Assembly: GCA_016649475.1 (NCBI GenBank)
Contig: JAENXP010000087.1
Coordinates: forward strand, 1 to 7,676
From: Burkholderiales bacterium
Lineage (GTDB): Bacteria; Pseudomonadota; Gammaproteobacteria; Burkholderiales; SG8-39
DNA length: 7,676 nt
Reading direction: 5' to 3'
Shown here: piece by piece, positions 1 through 5,953 of the stretch
Layout: every line of letters starts with the position of its first letter
Position numbering within the stretch: the stretch's first letter is position 1
Position numbers and translations under genes: made by a program
Notes under the pieces: generated by a model
The model's input: the letters and a program-made list of their open reading frames with translations, nothing else
The model's database searches: none
What the model was told of the DNA's origin: nothing

Positions 1-294
1 GCTCAGGCCCATCTGGTTATGGGCGAGAATGTTTCCCAGGCGGCGCAGTTCGCCGCCTCGGGTTCGGTCGAGGCCGGACTGATTGCCTATTCGCTGCTGA
101 ACTCCGGGCGCATGGCGAAAGCCGGCGACTTCGTCCTGCTTCCCGCCGACTGGCACGACCCACTGCGGCAGCGCATGGTGTTGCTGAACGCAGCGGGAGA
201 TACGGCGCGGCAGTTCTACGCGTTTGCGCAGTCGCCGCCGGCACGGGTCTTGTTCGAGAAGTACGGTTTTACGCTGCCGGCCGCCGGACTCTAG
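1..294 (+). CDS. modA: Molybdate ABC transporter substrate-binding protein ModA, C-terminal part
   Basis: This is the last 97 codons of a periplasmic binding protein; the reading frame is open from base 1 and ends at TAG 292-294, so the signal peptide and N-terminal lobe lie outside the window. The visible part starts AQAHLVMGENVSQAAQF, followed by a segment with SGSVEAGLIAYSLL, which resembles the ModA region where the chain crosses between lobes and contributes to the oxyanion pocket. The C-terminal residues (FEKYGFTLP) match the usual ModA ending 'kyGf'. The family captures molybdate (often also tungstate) in the periplasm and delivers it to ModB. Identity rests partly on context: modB starts 6 bases after the stop and modC follows. 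Substrate preference between Mo and W cannot be read from this fragment. Confidence 0.88.
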   Translation, partial: AQAHLVMGENVSQAAQFAASGSVEAGLIAYSLLNSGRMAKAGDFVLLPADWHDPLRQRMVLLNAAGDTARQFYAFAQSPPARVLFEKYGFTLPAAGL

Positions 295-300
295 CTCCGC

Positions 301-969
301 GTGAACTGGCCCGCGCTGCTGCTGTCGCTCAAACTCTCGGCCTGGACCGTAGCCTGGCTGTTGCCTCTGGGGATACTCGTGGCGCGGCAGATCGCCTGGC
401 GGGAATTCCGCGGCCGTGCATGGGTGGAAGCGGCGGTGGCTTTGCCGCTGGTGCTGCCACCGACGGTGCTCGGCTATTACATGCTGTCGGTCTTCGGCGC
501 AGCGACTCCCATCGGCCAGGCCTGGCAGAGCGCCTTCGGCCGACCGCTCGCATTCAGTTTTGACGGCCTGTTGCTGGCTTCGATCGTGTTCAACATTCCG
601 TTCGCCGTACAGCCGATGCAGCGCGCGTTTCAGTCCATTCCGCGTGAAGTGCGCGAGGCGGCCTGGTGCAGCGGCATGTCGCATTGGCGCACCTTCCTGA
701 TGATCGAGTTTCCGCTCGCGTGGCCGGGCATCGTTTCGGCGCTGGTGCTCACCTTTGCGCATACCATGGGTGAATTCGGAGTGGTGCTCATGATGGGGGG
801 CAACATCCCGGGCGAGACGCAAACGATCGCGATCGCCATTTACGACCGGGTGCAGGCCTTCGACGAACACGGTGCCGCGACCATGTCCAGCCTGCTGCTC
901 GCCTTTTCGCTGGTCGCGATCGGCGCGGTGTACGTGCTGGCGAATCGCATAGGACGTCCGCGTGAGTAG
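301..969 (+). CDS. modB: Molybdate ABC transporter permease ModB
   Basis: Inner-membrane permease of the molybdate importer, 222 residues, the usual length for ModB. About five hydrophobic spans are visible (roughly residues 5-28, 42-64, 87-108, 140-162 and 195-216). The cytoplasmic EAA loop that docks on the ATPase lies near residues 116-140 (REAAWCSG, then IEFPLAWPGI), and the family-typical GEFGVVLMMGGNIPGETQT segment is at about 157-175. The start is GTG at 301, six bases after the modA stop; only a weak GGA at 287-289 precedes it, so translational coupling to modA is likely. The start fits the family, since homologues begin with a short polar stretch and then LLLSLKL. The end overlaps modC by 8 bases. 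A CGATCGCGATCG palindrome at 824-835 is explained by the codons used. Confidence 0.96.
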   Translation: MNWPALLLSLKLSAWTVAWLLPLGILVARQIAWREFRGRAWVEAAVALPLVLPPTVLGYYMLSVFGAATPIGQAWQSAFGRPLAFSFDGLLLASIVFNIPFAVQPMQRAFQSIPREVREAAWCSGMSHWRTFLMIEFPLAWPGIVSALVLTFAHTMGEFGVVLMMGGNIPGETQTIAIAIYDRVQAFDEHGAATMSSLLLAFSLVAIGAVYVLANRIGRPRE

Positions 970-2116
970 CCAGACGGGCTTGGAGGTGAGTCTGCGCCAG
1001 GCGGCACCGATTCCCCTGGCCGCACGCTTCGATTGCGAGGGCGGGGAGCTGGTCGCTTTGGTGGGCCCTTCGGGCAGCGGCAAGACCACGATCCTGCGCT
1101 GCATCGCCGGACTGAATCATCCGGGCGAGGGGGCGGTGAGCTGCGCCGGCGAGGTCTGGCTCGACACCGCAACAAGGATAAGCCTCGCGCCGCAACGGCG
1201 TTCGGTGGGTATCGTGTTTCAGCACTATGCGCTGTTTCCGCATTTGAGCGCACTCGAGAACGTGGAGGCGGCGATGGCGCACGTCGCCGCGAGCGAACGT
1301 GCGGGCAGGGCGCGTGATCTGCTGCAGTTGGTGCACTTGTCCGGGCTGGAAGAGCGCCGCCCGCGCCAGCTCTCCGGCGGCCAGCAGCAGCGTGTCGCGT
1401 TGGCGCGCGCGCTCGCGCGAGATCCGGCGGTGTTGCTGCTGGACGAGCCGTTTTCCGCGGTGGATCGCGTCACCCGCAGGCGCCTGCAGCGTGAACTGGC
1501 GCAACTGCGTTCGCGTATCCGCGTGCCCATCGTGCTGGTCACGCACGATCTGGACGAGGCGCGCGTGCTTGCGGACCGCATGGTGATCCTGTCGCGCGGC
1601 GAAACGCTGCAGGAAGGGCCGGCGGCGCAGGTCATGGCGCGGCCGGCCACGGCGCAGGTGGCGCGGCTGCTCGATCAGAACAACTTGTTCGAGGGTAAGG
1701 TTGTGGCACAGCACCCGGACGAGGGCAAGACGCTGCTGGCCTGGCTCGATTACACGCTGGAAGCGGCGTATGCGCCGGCATTCGATGTCGGCGATCCGGT
1801 GTCGTGGATGATTCCGCCGGAATGCGTCATCCTGCACCGGCGCGATCGTCCCTCCGCCGGCGAGAGCGAGAATCCGGTGAGCGGCGTGATTCGCGAATGC
1901 GTTCCGCTGGGTGAGACTACCAGCATTGCACTGGACACCGGCGCGCCCGCCGGAGCACCGCTGGCGATGAGTATCGTGACCCACCATGCGCGCCGCAACA
2001 GACTCGCCGTGGGTGACCGGGTCAAGGTGACGCTGTTGGCGTCTGGCATACACCTGATGCCGCCTGCGGAACTTCCGCCAGGACGGGCATTGGAAAAGCC
2101 CCCTCGGTGGGAATGA
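962..2116 (+). CDS. modC: Molybdate ABC transporter ATP-binding protein ModC
   Basis: Cytoplasmic ATPase that powers ModB, 384 residues. Motifs seen: Walker A GPSGSGKT (35-42), Q-loop VFQHYALFP (Q87), signature LSGGQQQ (137-143), Walker B LLLDEP (158-163), D-loop SAVD (165-168) and switch histidine H195 in VTHD. All catalytic positions are intact. After the ATPase domain comes a linker with NNLFEGKV (from about 240), then a TOBE-like segment at about 303-368 (NPVSGVIRE, LGETTSIAL, GDRVKVTLLASGIHLMP). In ModC-type ATPases such a domain can bind oxyanion and inhibit transport in trans. The protein is somewhat longer than E. coli ModC (352). The GTG start overlaps the end of modB and is supported by AGGA at 951-954, seven bases upstream. 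The gene ends converging on mop, with a 51-bp spacer. Confidence 0.95.
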   Translation: MSSQTGLEVSLRQAAPIPLAARFDCEGGELVALVGPSGSGKTTILRCIAGLNHPGEGAVSCAGEVWLDTATRISLAPQRRSVGIVFQHYALFPHLSALENVEAAMAHVAASERAGRARDLLQLVHLSGLEERRPRQLSGGQQQRVALARALARDPAVLLLDEPFSAVDRVTRRRLQRELAQLRSRIRVPIVLVTHDLDEARVLADRMVILSRGETLQEGPAAQVMARPATAQVARLLDQNNLFEGKVVAQHPDEGKTLLAWLDYTLEAAYAPAFDVGDPVSWMIPPECVILHRRDRPSAGESENPVSGVIRECVPLGETTSIALDTGAPAGAPLAMSIVTHHARRNRLAVGDRVKVTLLASGIHLMPPAELPPGRALEKPPRWE

Positions 2117-2167
2117 CCCGCAGCCCCCGCGATCTTCTTTTGTCCTTCTATCGATCGTGAATGAGCG
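2117..2167. other. Convergent spacer between modC and mop
   Basis: This is 51 bases between two converging stop codons. The only pairing I can see is CGCGATC (2128-2134) with GATCGTG (2153-2159): seven pairs including one G-U, an 18-base loop and no T-tract on either strand. It is a poor match to an intrinsic terminator. How transcription of modC and mop ends is therefore unclear from the sequence. Confidence 0.5.
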
Positions 2168-2377
2168 TCAGTCGGTTGCGACCATCACGCTGCTCGCCTT
2201 GATCACCGCGTAGGCTTTCTTGCCTTTCTTCAGCTTCAGCGAATTCGCCGAAGGCGTGCTGATTACCGCGACGATATCGATACCAGGCGCGACTCGCAGC
2301 GTCACCTCGGCGCTGACCGGGCCGAGAATGACATTCCTGACCGTTCCTTTGATGGCGTTCCTTGCGCTGAGTTTCAT
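2168..2377 (-). CDS. mop: Molbindin (Mop), single TOBE/Mop-domain oxyanion-binding protein
   Basis: A 69-residue protein made of one Mop domain: MKLSARNAIKGTVRNV at the start, then the ILGPVSAEVTLRV strand pair, STPSANSLKL, KKGKKAYAVIKASSVM at the end. These are the family hallmarks (SARN, G.V..i..G.v.aeV, S...L.l..Gk.v.A.iK). Family members assemble into hexamers in the cytoplasm and bind molybdate or tungstate at subunit interfaces, serving as storage or buffer. The start is the ATG at 2375-2377, well placed after GGGAGA on the minus strand; longer in-frame extensions would run back over the regulator's coding sequence and lack Mop similarity. The gene lies 10 bases behind the ModE-type regulator stop and is surely cotranscribed with it. 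Which oxyanion is bound is not visible. Confidence 0.95.
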   Translation of the reverse strand: MKLSARNAIKGTVRNVILGPVSAEVTLRVAPGIDIVAVISTPSANSLKLKKGKKAYAVIKASSVMVATD

Positions 2378-2381
2378 CAGT

Positions 2382-2390
2382 CTCTCCCTA
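2382..2390 (-). promoter_or_regulatory. Ribosome binding site of mop overlapping the regulator stop codon
   Basis: Read on the minus strand, the regulator's TAG stop (2390-2388) runs straight into GGGAGA, which lies five bases before the mop ATG. Overlap of a stop codon with a strong Shine-Dalgarno sequence suggests translational coupling of mop to the regulator. It also decides the mop start. Confidence 0.7.
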
Positions 2391-3488
2391 GGTTGAGCGG
2401 GCCAATGCCGGAGCGTTACGCCGCACGGGCAGTGCCTCATTGACATCGTAAAATCTTCCCGTAATGGCAGTGCCATATCCCGGCATGGCGGACAGAATTT
2501 CGCGCAATTCCGGTCCGCGCAGCAGATTGATGAACCCTGCGAGCCGGGACTCTTCCTTGGAATCGCGGCGAAACGCCAGGTAGTAGCGCTCGGTCAGGAG
2601 CGGAATGAAATCGAGTCCGTAGTGGGCTGCTGCCGCGCGTATGCCGTAGCCGGCGTCCGCCATGCCGCCTGCGATCGTCGCAGCGACGGCGAGATGGGTG
2701 AATTCCTCGGAGTGGTAGCCGTTTATGGCGGCGGGGTCTATGCCCGCTCCAGCGAGCAGTTCGTCGAACTCCACGCGGCTGCCCGAATCGCGCTGACGGT
2801 TGATAAGGCAGACTCCGTTTCTGGTCAGATCGCTGAGATCGTGTATGCCCTTGGGATTTCCTTTCGCCACCATCAGACCCTGGGTGCGCGTTGCCAGTCC
2901 CATCAGCTGGTGCTGGCGCGGCTTGAGATAGCGGCGGAACATCGCCGTCGCCGCCTGCTGCATGCCCTCGGCGAAGTGGAATCCGGCAATGCTGCATTGG
3001 CCCTTGTCCAGCGCAGCCAGGCTGGCGAGGCTGCCGAGGAAGCGCAGATCGAGTTTCAAACGGTCGCTGCGCGCCAGGCGCTCGCGCAACTGCCCCAGCG
3101 CCAGATCGTGGCTGGCGCAGACGACCAGCCGGTTCGCGCTGGCTTCGATGACGTGCGACAGTACGCGTTCGATTTCCTGGCCTACGCTCTCCAGTTCCGG
3201 GGCCAGCCGCGCTTGTACCAGCTGCTCCGCCCATAGCAGCTTCTGCCCGAATTCGGTGAGTTCGGCGCCGCGGCCGCGGTTCAGCTTGACCAGCGGTTTG
3301 CCGAACATGCGCTCCCATTTGCCCATCAGGCCCCATACGTGCCGGTACGACAGGCGTGTCTGCCTTGCGGCGCCCGCGAGCGAGCCGGCCGAGTGGACGG
3401 CATACAGGACGCGGAACAGGATCGGCTCCACCCCCTGACCGCCGCCGGGCTGTAATTGCCATTCATATTGGAGCTTTACGCGAATCAT
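2388..3488 (-). CDS. ModE-type transcriptional regulator with C-terminal PBP-like domain
   Basis: A 366-residue cytoplasmic DNA-binding protein. Residues about 22-85 form a ModE/LysR-type winged helix-turn-helix: FRVLYAVHSAGSLAGAARQ, LSYRHVWGLMGKWE, PLVKLNRGRGAELTEFG. Residues about 118-335 resemble the PBP-like domain family (Pfam PBP_like, PF12727), with the typical LVVCASHD beginning, a central FAEGMQQAA segment, and the INRQRDSGSRVEFDELL ligand-loop motif at about 229-245. Classical ModE instead carries two TOBE domains, and none is present here. By family it should sense molybdate, tungstate or a pterin-bound form and control nearby genes. The ATG at 3486-3488 was chosen because similarity begins there (MIRVKLQYEW); it has only a weak GGAC upstream. 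A TTG at 3522-3524 would add 12 residues. It is divergent from tupA and probably cotranscribed with mop. ModE-like is secure; its effector and targets are inferred. Confidence 0.9.
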   Translation of the reverse strand: MIRVKLQYEWQLQPGGGQGVEPILFRVLYAVHSAGSLAGAARQTRLSYRHVWGLMGKWERMFGKPLVKLNRGRGAELTEFGQKLLWAEQLVQARLAPELESVGQEIERVLSHVIEASANRLVVCASHDLALGQLRERLARSDRLKLDLRFLGSLASLAALDKGQCSIAGFHFAEGMQQAATAMFRRYLKPRQHQLMGLATRTQGLMVAKGNPKGIHDLSDLTRNGVCLINRQRDSGSRVEFDELLAGAGIDPAAINGYHSEEFTHLAVAATIAGGMADAGYGIRAAAAHYGLDFIPLLTERYYLAFRRDSKEESRLAGFINLLRGPELREILSAMPGYGTAITGRFYDVNEALPVRRNAPALARST

Positions 3489-3523
3489 TATGCAGTCCAG
3501 TTCATATTTGGATGTGACCGACA

Positions 3524-3542
3524 ATCGAATACTATCGCGATA
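3524..3542. promoter_or_regulatory. Candidate operator: TATCGCGATA palindrome within an ATCG-N10-CGAT element
   Basis: TATCGCGATA (3533-3542) is a perfect 10-base palindrome. It is preceded by ATCGAATA (3524-3531), which makes ATCG...CGAT ends facing inward across 18 bases. These half-sites recall the outer parts of ModE boxes (ATCGnTATA ... TATAnCGAT), but the spacing is shorter than the E. coli site. Position supports a role: it lies just upstream of the suggested tupA -35 and overlaps the likely regulator promoter. Binding is inferred, not shown. Confidence 0.42.
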
Positions 3543-3577
3543 ACTTAACAGAAAGTCAGGGAAATTTCGATCATGTG

Positions 3578-3607
3578 GCCGGTTGCTGTTTTTTTGCGAT
3601 TACCGGC
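3578..3607 (+). other. Possible stem-loop in the tupA leader
   Basis: GCCGGT (3578-3583) pairs with ACCGGC (3602-3607), a six-pair GC-rich stem closing an 18-base loop that contains seven T. The tupA Shine-Dalgarno GGAG (3621-3624) follows 13 bases later. It is not terminator-like because the T run is inside the loop, and it lacks the length and conserved helices expected of a Moco riboswitch. It could be chance. Confidence 0.25.
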
Positions 3608-3631
3608 ATTTCAATTCGGCGGAGATTGAAT

Positions 3632-4444
3632 ATGAGAGCCAGATCACTTGCATTTCTGCTCATGCTGGCTGCGTTTGCGCTCGGTACGACGAACGCCGCG
3701 GCGGCGCGCGACATCAGGATGGCGACCACCACCAGCACCGACAACTCGGGCCTGCTCAAGGCGCTGCTGCCGAAGTACGAAGCGAAATGCGGCTGCAGGG
3801 TGCATGTGGTGGCGGTGGGCACCGGCGCGGCGCTGAAGCTGGGCGAAAACGGTGACGCGGACGTGGTGCTGGTGCATGCGCGCAAGGCCGAGGATGCATT
3901 CGTCGCCAAAGGCTTCGGCGTGAACCGGCGCGACGTAATGTACAACGACTTCGTACTGGTGGGTCCGAAGAGCGATCCCGCGCACTTGCGCGGCATGAAA
4001 GACGTGATCGCCGCGATGAAGCAGATCAAGGCGAGCGGCGCGGCGTTCATATCGCGCGGCGACGATTCCGGCACCAACAAAATGGAACTGGGATACTGGA
4101 AGACGGCGGGCGTCGACCCCAAGGGGGCGTCGTATTTCGCCATCGGCCAGGGCATGGGACAAACGCTCACCGTCGCCGGGGAGAAGGGTGCCTATACACT
4201 GACCGACCGCGCCACTTTCGCCACTTACAAGGATCGCACCGGGCTTGAAATCGTGGTCGAGGGCGACAAGAAGATGTACAACCCGTATGGTGTCATGGCA
4301 GTGAATCCGAAACGCTTTCCCGGGGTGAATTACGACGGCGCCATGAATTTCATCGAATGGATCACTTCGCCTGAAGGCCAGCAGGATATCGCCGCGTTCA
4401 AGCCCACCGGCGCGCAGTTGTTCTTCCCGAACTACAGGAAATAA
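3632..4444 (+). CDS. tupA: Tungstate ABC transporter substrate-binding protein TupA
   Basis: A 270-residue periplasmic binding protein. Residues 1-25 are a Sec signal peptide (two Arg, hydrophobic LAFLLMLAAFALG, cleavage likely after NAAAA, giving a mature start RDIRMATTTS). The TTTS motif at 32-35, followed by TDNSGLL, is the known TupA oxyanion-binding signature; DADVVLVHARKAED (75-88) and SRGDDSGTNKMEL (141-153) are other conserved TupA segments, the latter holding an arginine likely to contact the ligand. TupA proteins bind tungstate very tightly and select it over molybdate. The start is the ATG at 3632, with GGAG at 3621-3624; a GTG at 3575 would place a non-signal extension ahead of the signal peptide and is rejected. 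An unusual CGC pair (Cys53, Cys55) is noted. tupB and tupC follow. Confidence 0.95.
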   Translation: MRARSLAFLLMLAAFALGTTNAAAARDIRMATTTSTDNSGLLKALLPKYEAKCGCRVHVVAVGTGAALKLGENGDADVVLVHARKAEDAFVAKGFGVNRRDVMYNDFVLVGPKSDPAHLRGMKDVIAAMKQIKASGAAFISRGDDSGTNKMELGYWKTAGVDPKGASYFAIGQGMGQTLTVAGEKGAYTLTDRATFATYKDRTGLEIVVEGDKKMYNPYGVMAVNPKRFPGVNYDGAMNFIEWITSPEGQQDIAAFKPTGAQLFFPNYRK

Positions 4445-4460
4445 CGACACTTTCACATTG

Positions 4461-4489
4461 GCGGCCGGCGCATTTCCCGCGCCGGCCGC
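4461..4489 (+). other. Perfect 11-bp stem-loop between tupA and tupB
   Basis: GCGGCCGGCGC (4461-4471) is the exact reverse complement of GCGCCGGCCGC (4479-4489), with a seven-base loop ATTTCCC. All 11 pairs are G-C. No T-tract follows; the right arm ends four bases before the tupB Shine-Dalgarno AAGGA (4494-4498). It is best read as an intercistronic hairpin that protects the tupA message from 3' decay or limits read-through and ribosome access, so that binding protein exceeds permease. Confidence 0.8.
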
Positions 4490-4502
4490 ACGCAAGGATA
4501 CG

Positions 4503-5198
4503 ATGGGCCTGCTGGAACCCACACGCGAAGCATTCGCCCTGTTGTTGCGGGGAGACCCGGAACTGCTGCAGATCATCTGGCTGTCGCTGTGGCTTTCGCT
4601 CGCTGCGATCGCCCTGATCGCACCGCCGTCGATTGCGCTCGGCGTGCTGCTCGCCAAACGGCGCTTTCCCGGACAGCGCGCTCTGGTGGTATTGGCGCAG
4701 GCGTTGCTGTCGTTTCCCACCGTGGTCATCGGCCTGGTCATCTACCTGCTGCTGTCGCGGCGCGGGCCGCTGGGTTCGTTCGAACTGCTGTTTTCGCCCA
4801 CGGCGATCGTGATCGGCTATATGGTCATTGCGTTTCCGATACTGGTGGTATTCACCGTTTCGGCGGTGCAGGGAGCCGACCCGCGCGTGTTCGAAACCGC
4901 GCGCAGCCTGGGGGCGAGCCGCATGCGCGCGGCGCTCACCATCCTCTGGGAAGTGCGCTTCGGCATCACCGCCGCGATAGTGAACGCCTTTGGCCGGGTG
5001 GTGTCCGAGGTCGGCTGCGCCATCATGGTGGGTGGCAATATCGCCGGCCTGACGCGCAACATGCCCACGGCCATCGCGCTGGAGACGAGCAAAGGCGATT
5101 TCGCGCAGGGCATCGCCTTGGGCATGGTGCTGATGGTGATCGCGCTCGGCATCAACATTGCCATGGCCCTGCTGCAAGGCGAAGGCGGTCTGAAATGA
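4503..5198 (+). CDS. tupB: Tungstate ABC transporter permease TupB
   Basis: Inner-membrane permease, 231 residues, with about five hydrophobic spans (roughly 22-51, 58-84, 99-122, 153-180 and 200-224). The EAA-type coupling loop lies at about 130-155 (FETARSLGASRMRAALTILWEVRFGI), with the invariant glycine at 137. The segment VVSEVGCAIMVGGNIAGLTRNMPTAIALETSKGD is characteristic of TupB/tungstate-type permeases and differs from the ModB counterpart in this window (MMGGNIPGETQT). The ATG at 4503 is preceded by AAGGA (4494-4498); a TTG at 4458 would run through the intercistronic stem-loop and is not needed. The stop overlaps the tupC start (ATGA at 5195-5198), so the two are translationally coupled. 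With TupA and TupC it should form a tungstate importer. Confidence 0.95.
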   Translation: MGLLEPTREAFALLLRGDPELLQIIWLSLWLSLAAIALIAPPSIALGVLLAKRRFPGQRALVVLAQALLSFPTVVIGLVIYLLLSRRGPLGSFELLFSPTAIVIGYMVIAFPILVVFTVSAVQGADPRVFETARSLGASRMRAALTILWEVRFGITAAIVNAFGRVVSEVGCAIMVGGNIAGLTRNMPTAIALETSKGDFAQGIALGMVLMVIALGINIAMALLQGEGGLK

Positions 5199-5845
5199 GC
5201 CAGACACTGTTCGAAGCCGAAGGGCTGGTGCGGCGCCTGGGCGCTCGCCGCGTGCTCGATGGAATCGGGCTGAGCCTCGCGCGCGGGCAGGGCTATGTGC
5301 TATCGGGCGACAACGGCAGCGGCAAGACCACGCTGTTGCGCGTTCTGGCCGGGCTCGAGGCGGCCGACGCCGGTGTACTGCGTTTTCAGGGCGAACAGAC
5401 GCAGCTGCCGCGCTATCCGGATAGCTGGCGGCGGCGCGCAGTGTACGTGCACCAGCACCCCTACCTGTTTCATACCAGCGTGGCGGGAAATATTGCGTAT
5501 GGGCTGAAGGCGCGCGGCGAGGCACGCGAGCGCCGGCAGTCGAAGGTGGAGGAAGCAATGGACTGGGCCGGCGTGCGCGAAGTCGCCGCGGTGCCGCCGC
5601 AGAAACTCTCCGGCGGCGAAAAGCAGCGCGTTGCCATGGCGCGCGCCAGGGTGCTGGCTCCGGAACTGCTGCTGTTGGACGAGCCGACGGCCAATCTGGA
5701 TGCCGAGGGCCGCCGCCGGATCATGGACCTGCTGGCGCGCCTCTACACTGAAGGTGTCAGCGTCCTGATCGCCTGCCACGACCGCGAATTGATCGAACTG
5801 CCCGGGGTGCAGCGCCTTCATTTGGAGAACGGCAAATTGAGCTGA
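5195..5845 (+). CDS. tupC: Tungstate ABC transporter ATP-binding protein TupC
   Basis: Cytoplasmic ATPase of 216 residues with a complete motif set: Walker A GDNGSGKT (38-45), Q-loop VHQHPYLF (Q87), signature LSGGEKQ (138-144), Walker B LLLLDEP (158-164), D-loop ANLD (166-169) and switch His195 in ACHD. The protein stops shortly after the nucleotide-binding domain, so unlike the ModC at the start of this window it has no TOBE extension and no obvious way to be inhibited directly by oxyanion. The ATG at 5195 overlaps the tupB stop and has a purine-rich AAGGCG upstream. No clear terminator follows; the next gene is 108 bases away. Assignment to tungstate rather than another anion depends on TupA and TupB. 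Confidence 0.94.
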   Translation: MSQTLFEAEGLVRRLGARRVLDGIGLSLARGQGYVLSGDNGSGKTTLLRVLAGLEAADAGVLRFQGEQTQLPRYPDSWRRRAVYVHQHPYLFHTSVAGNIAYGLKARGEARERRQSKVEEAMDWAGVREVAAVPPQKLSGGEKQRVAMARARVLAPELLLLDEPTANLDAEGRRRIMDLLARLYTEGVSVLIACHDRELIELPGVQRLHLENGKLS

Positions 5846-5953
5846 TCACCTTGCAATTCGTCAGGAATCGATGTCCGGTCTGACGCTGGAATGCTGGTAA
5901 AATATTCGGCTCGACAACCACCGCTCCCCACCCGGGCCGAGCGCCTGAAACAA
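5846..5953 (+). promoter_or_regulatory. Spacer with probable extended -10 promoter for mobB-moeA
   Basis: TGGTAAAAT at 5895-5903 gives a TG motif one base ahead of TAAAAT (5898-5903), a good extended -10 and a sequence often seen at betaproteobacterial promoters. No convincing -35 lies at normal spacing, as is usual for extended -10 promoters. The mobB start is about 50 bases downstream. No intrinsic terminator for the tup operon is visible, so read-through from tupC may add to expression. Confidence 0.5.

Larger units (their letters stand above)
3489..3631. promoter_or_regulatory. Divergent regulatory region between the ModE-type regulator and tupA
   Basis: This 143-base region must hold the promoters for both divergent units. 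It is visibly more AT-rich than the flanking genes. For tupA a weak candidate pair is TTAACA (3545-3550) and GATCAT (3569-3574), spaced 18 bases. For the regulator a weak TAGTAT-type -10 on the minus strand falls over the palindrome at 3533-3542. A run of seven T at 3589-3595 sits inside a possible leader stem. None of these promoter assignments is strong. Confidence 0.5.

Noticed and set aside
824..835. CGATCGCGATCG palindrome inside modB
   Set aside because: It falls entirely in Thr-Ile-Ala-Ile-Ala codons conserved for the protein, so coding constraint explains it; no regulatory role is supported.
788..2053. 421-codon open frame on the minus strand opposite modB/modC
   Set aside because: It is rich in Arg, His and Gln with no domain pattern, and lies opposite two fully recognisable genes. 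It is a GC-rich antisense shadow.
2128..2159. Stem between modC and mop as a bidirectional terminator
   Set aside because: It has seven pairs with one wobble, an 18-base loop, and no T-tract on either strand. It is too weak to call.
3578..3631. Molybdenum cofactor riboswitch upstream of tupA
   Set aside because: The leader is too short and only one six-pair stem is visible; the multi-helix Moco motif is not present.
3644..4741. 365-codon minus-strand open frame opposite tupA
   Set aside because: There are no recognisable motifs and it overlaps clear tupA and tupB coding sequence; composition is typical of an antisense shadow.
4589..5845. Apparent 418-residue protein joining an unknown N-terminal part to TupC
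   Set aside because: The first part is tupB read in the wrong frame (Arg/His/Gly-rich). TupC begins at the ATG 5195, so this is not a fusion.
5860..5884. GTCAG/CTGAC pairing after tupC as a terminator
   Set aside because: It has only five pairs, a long loop and no following T run.
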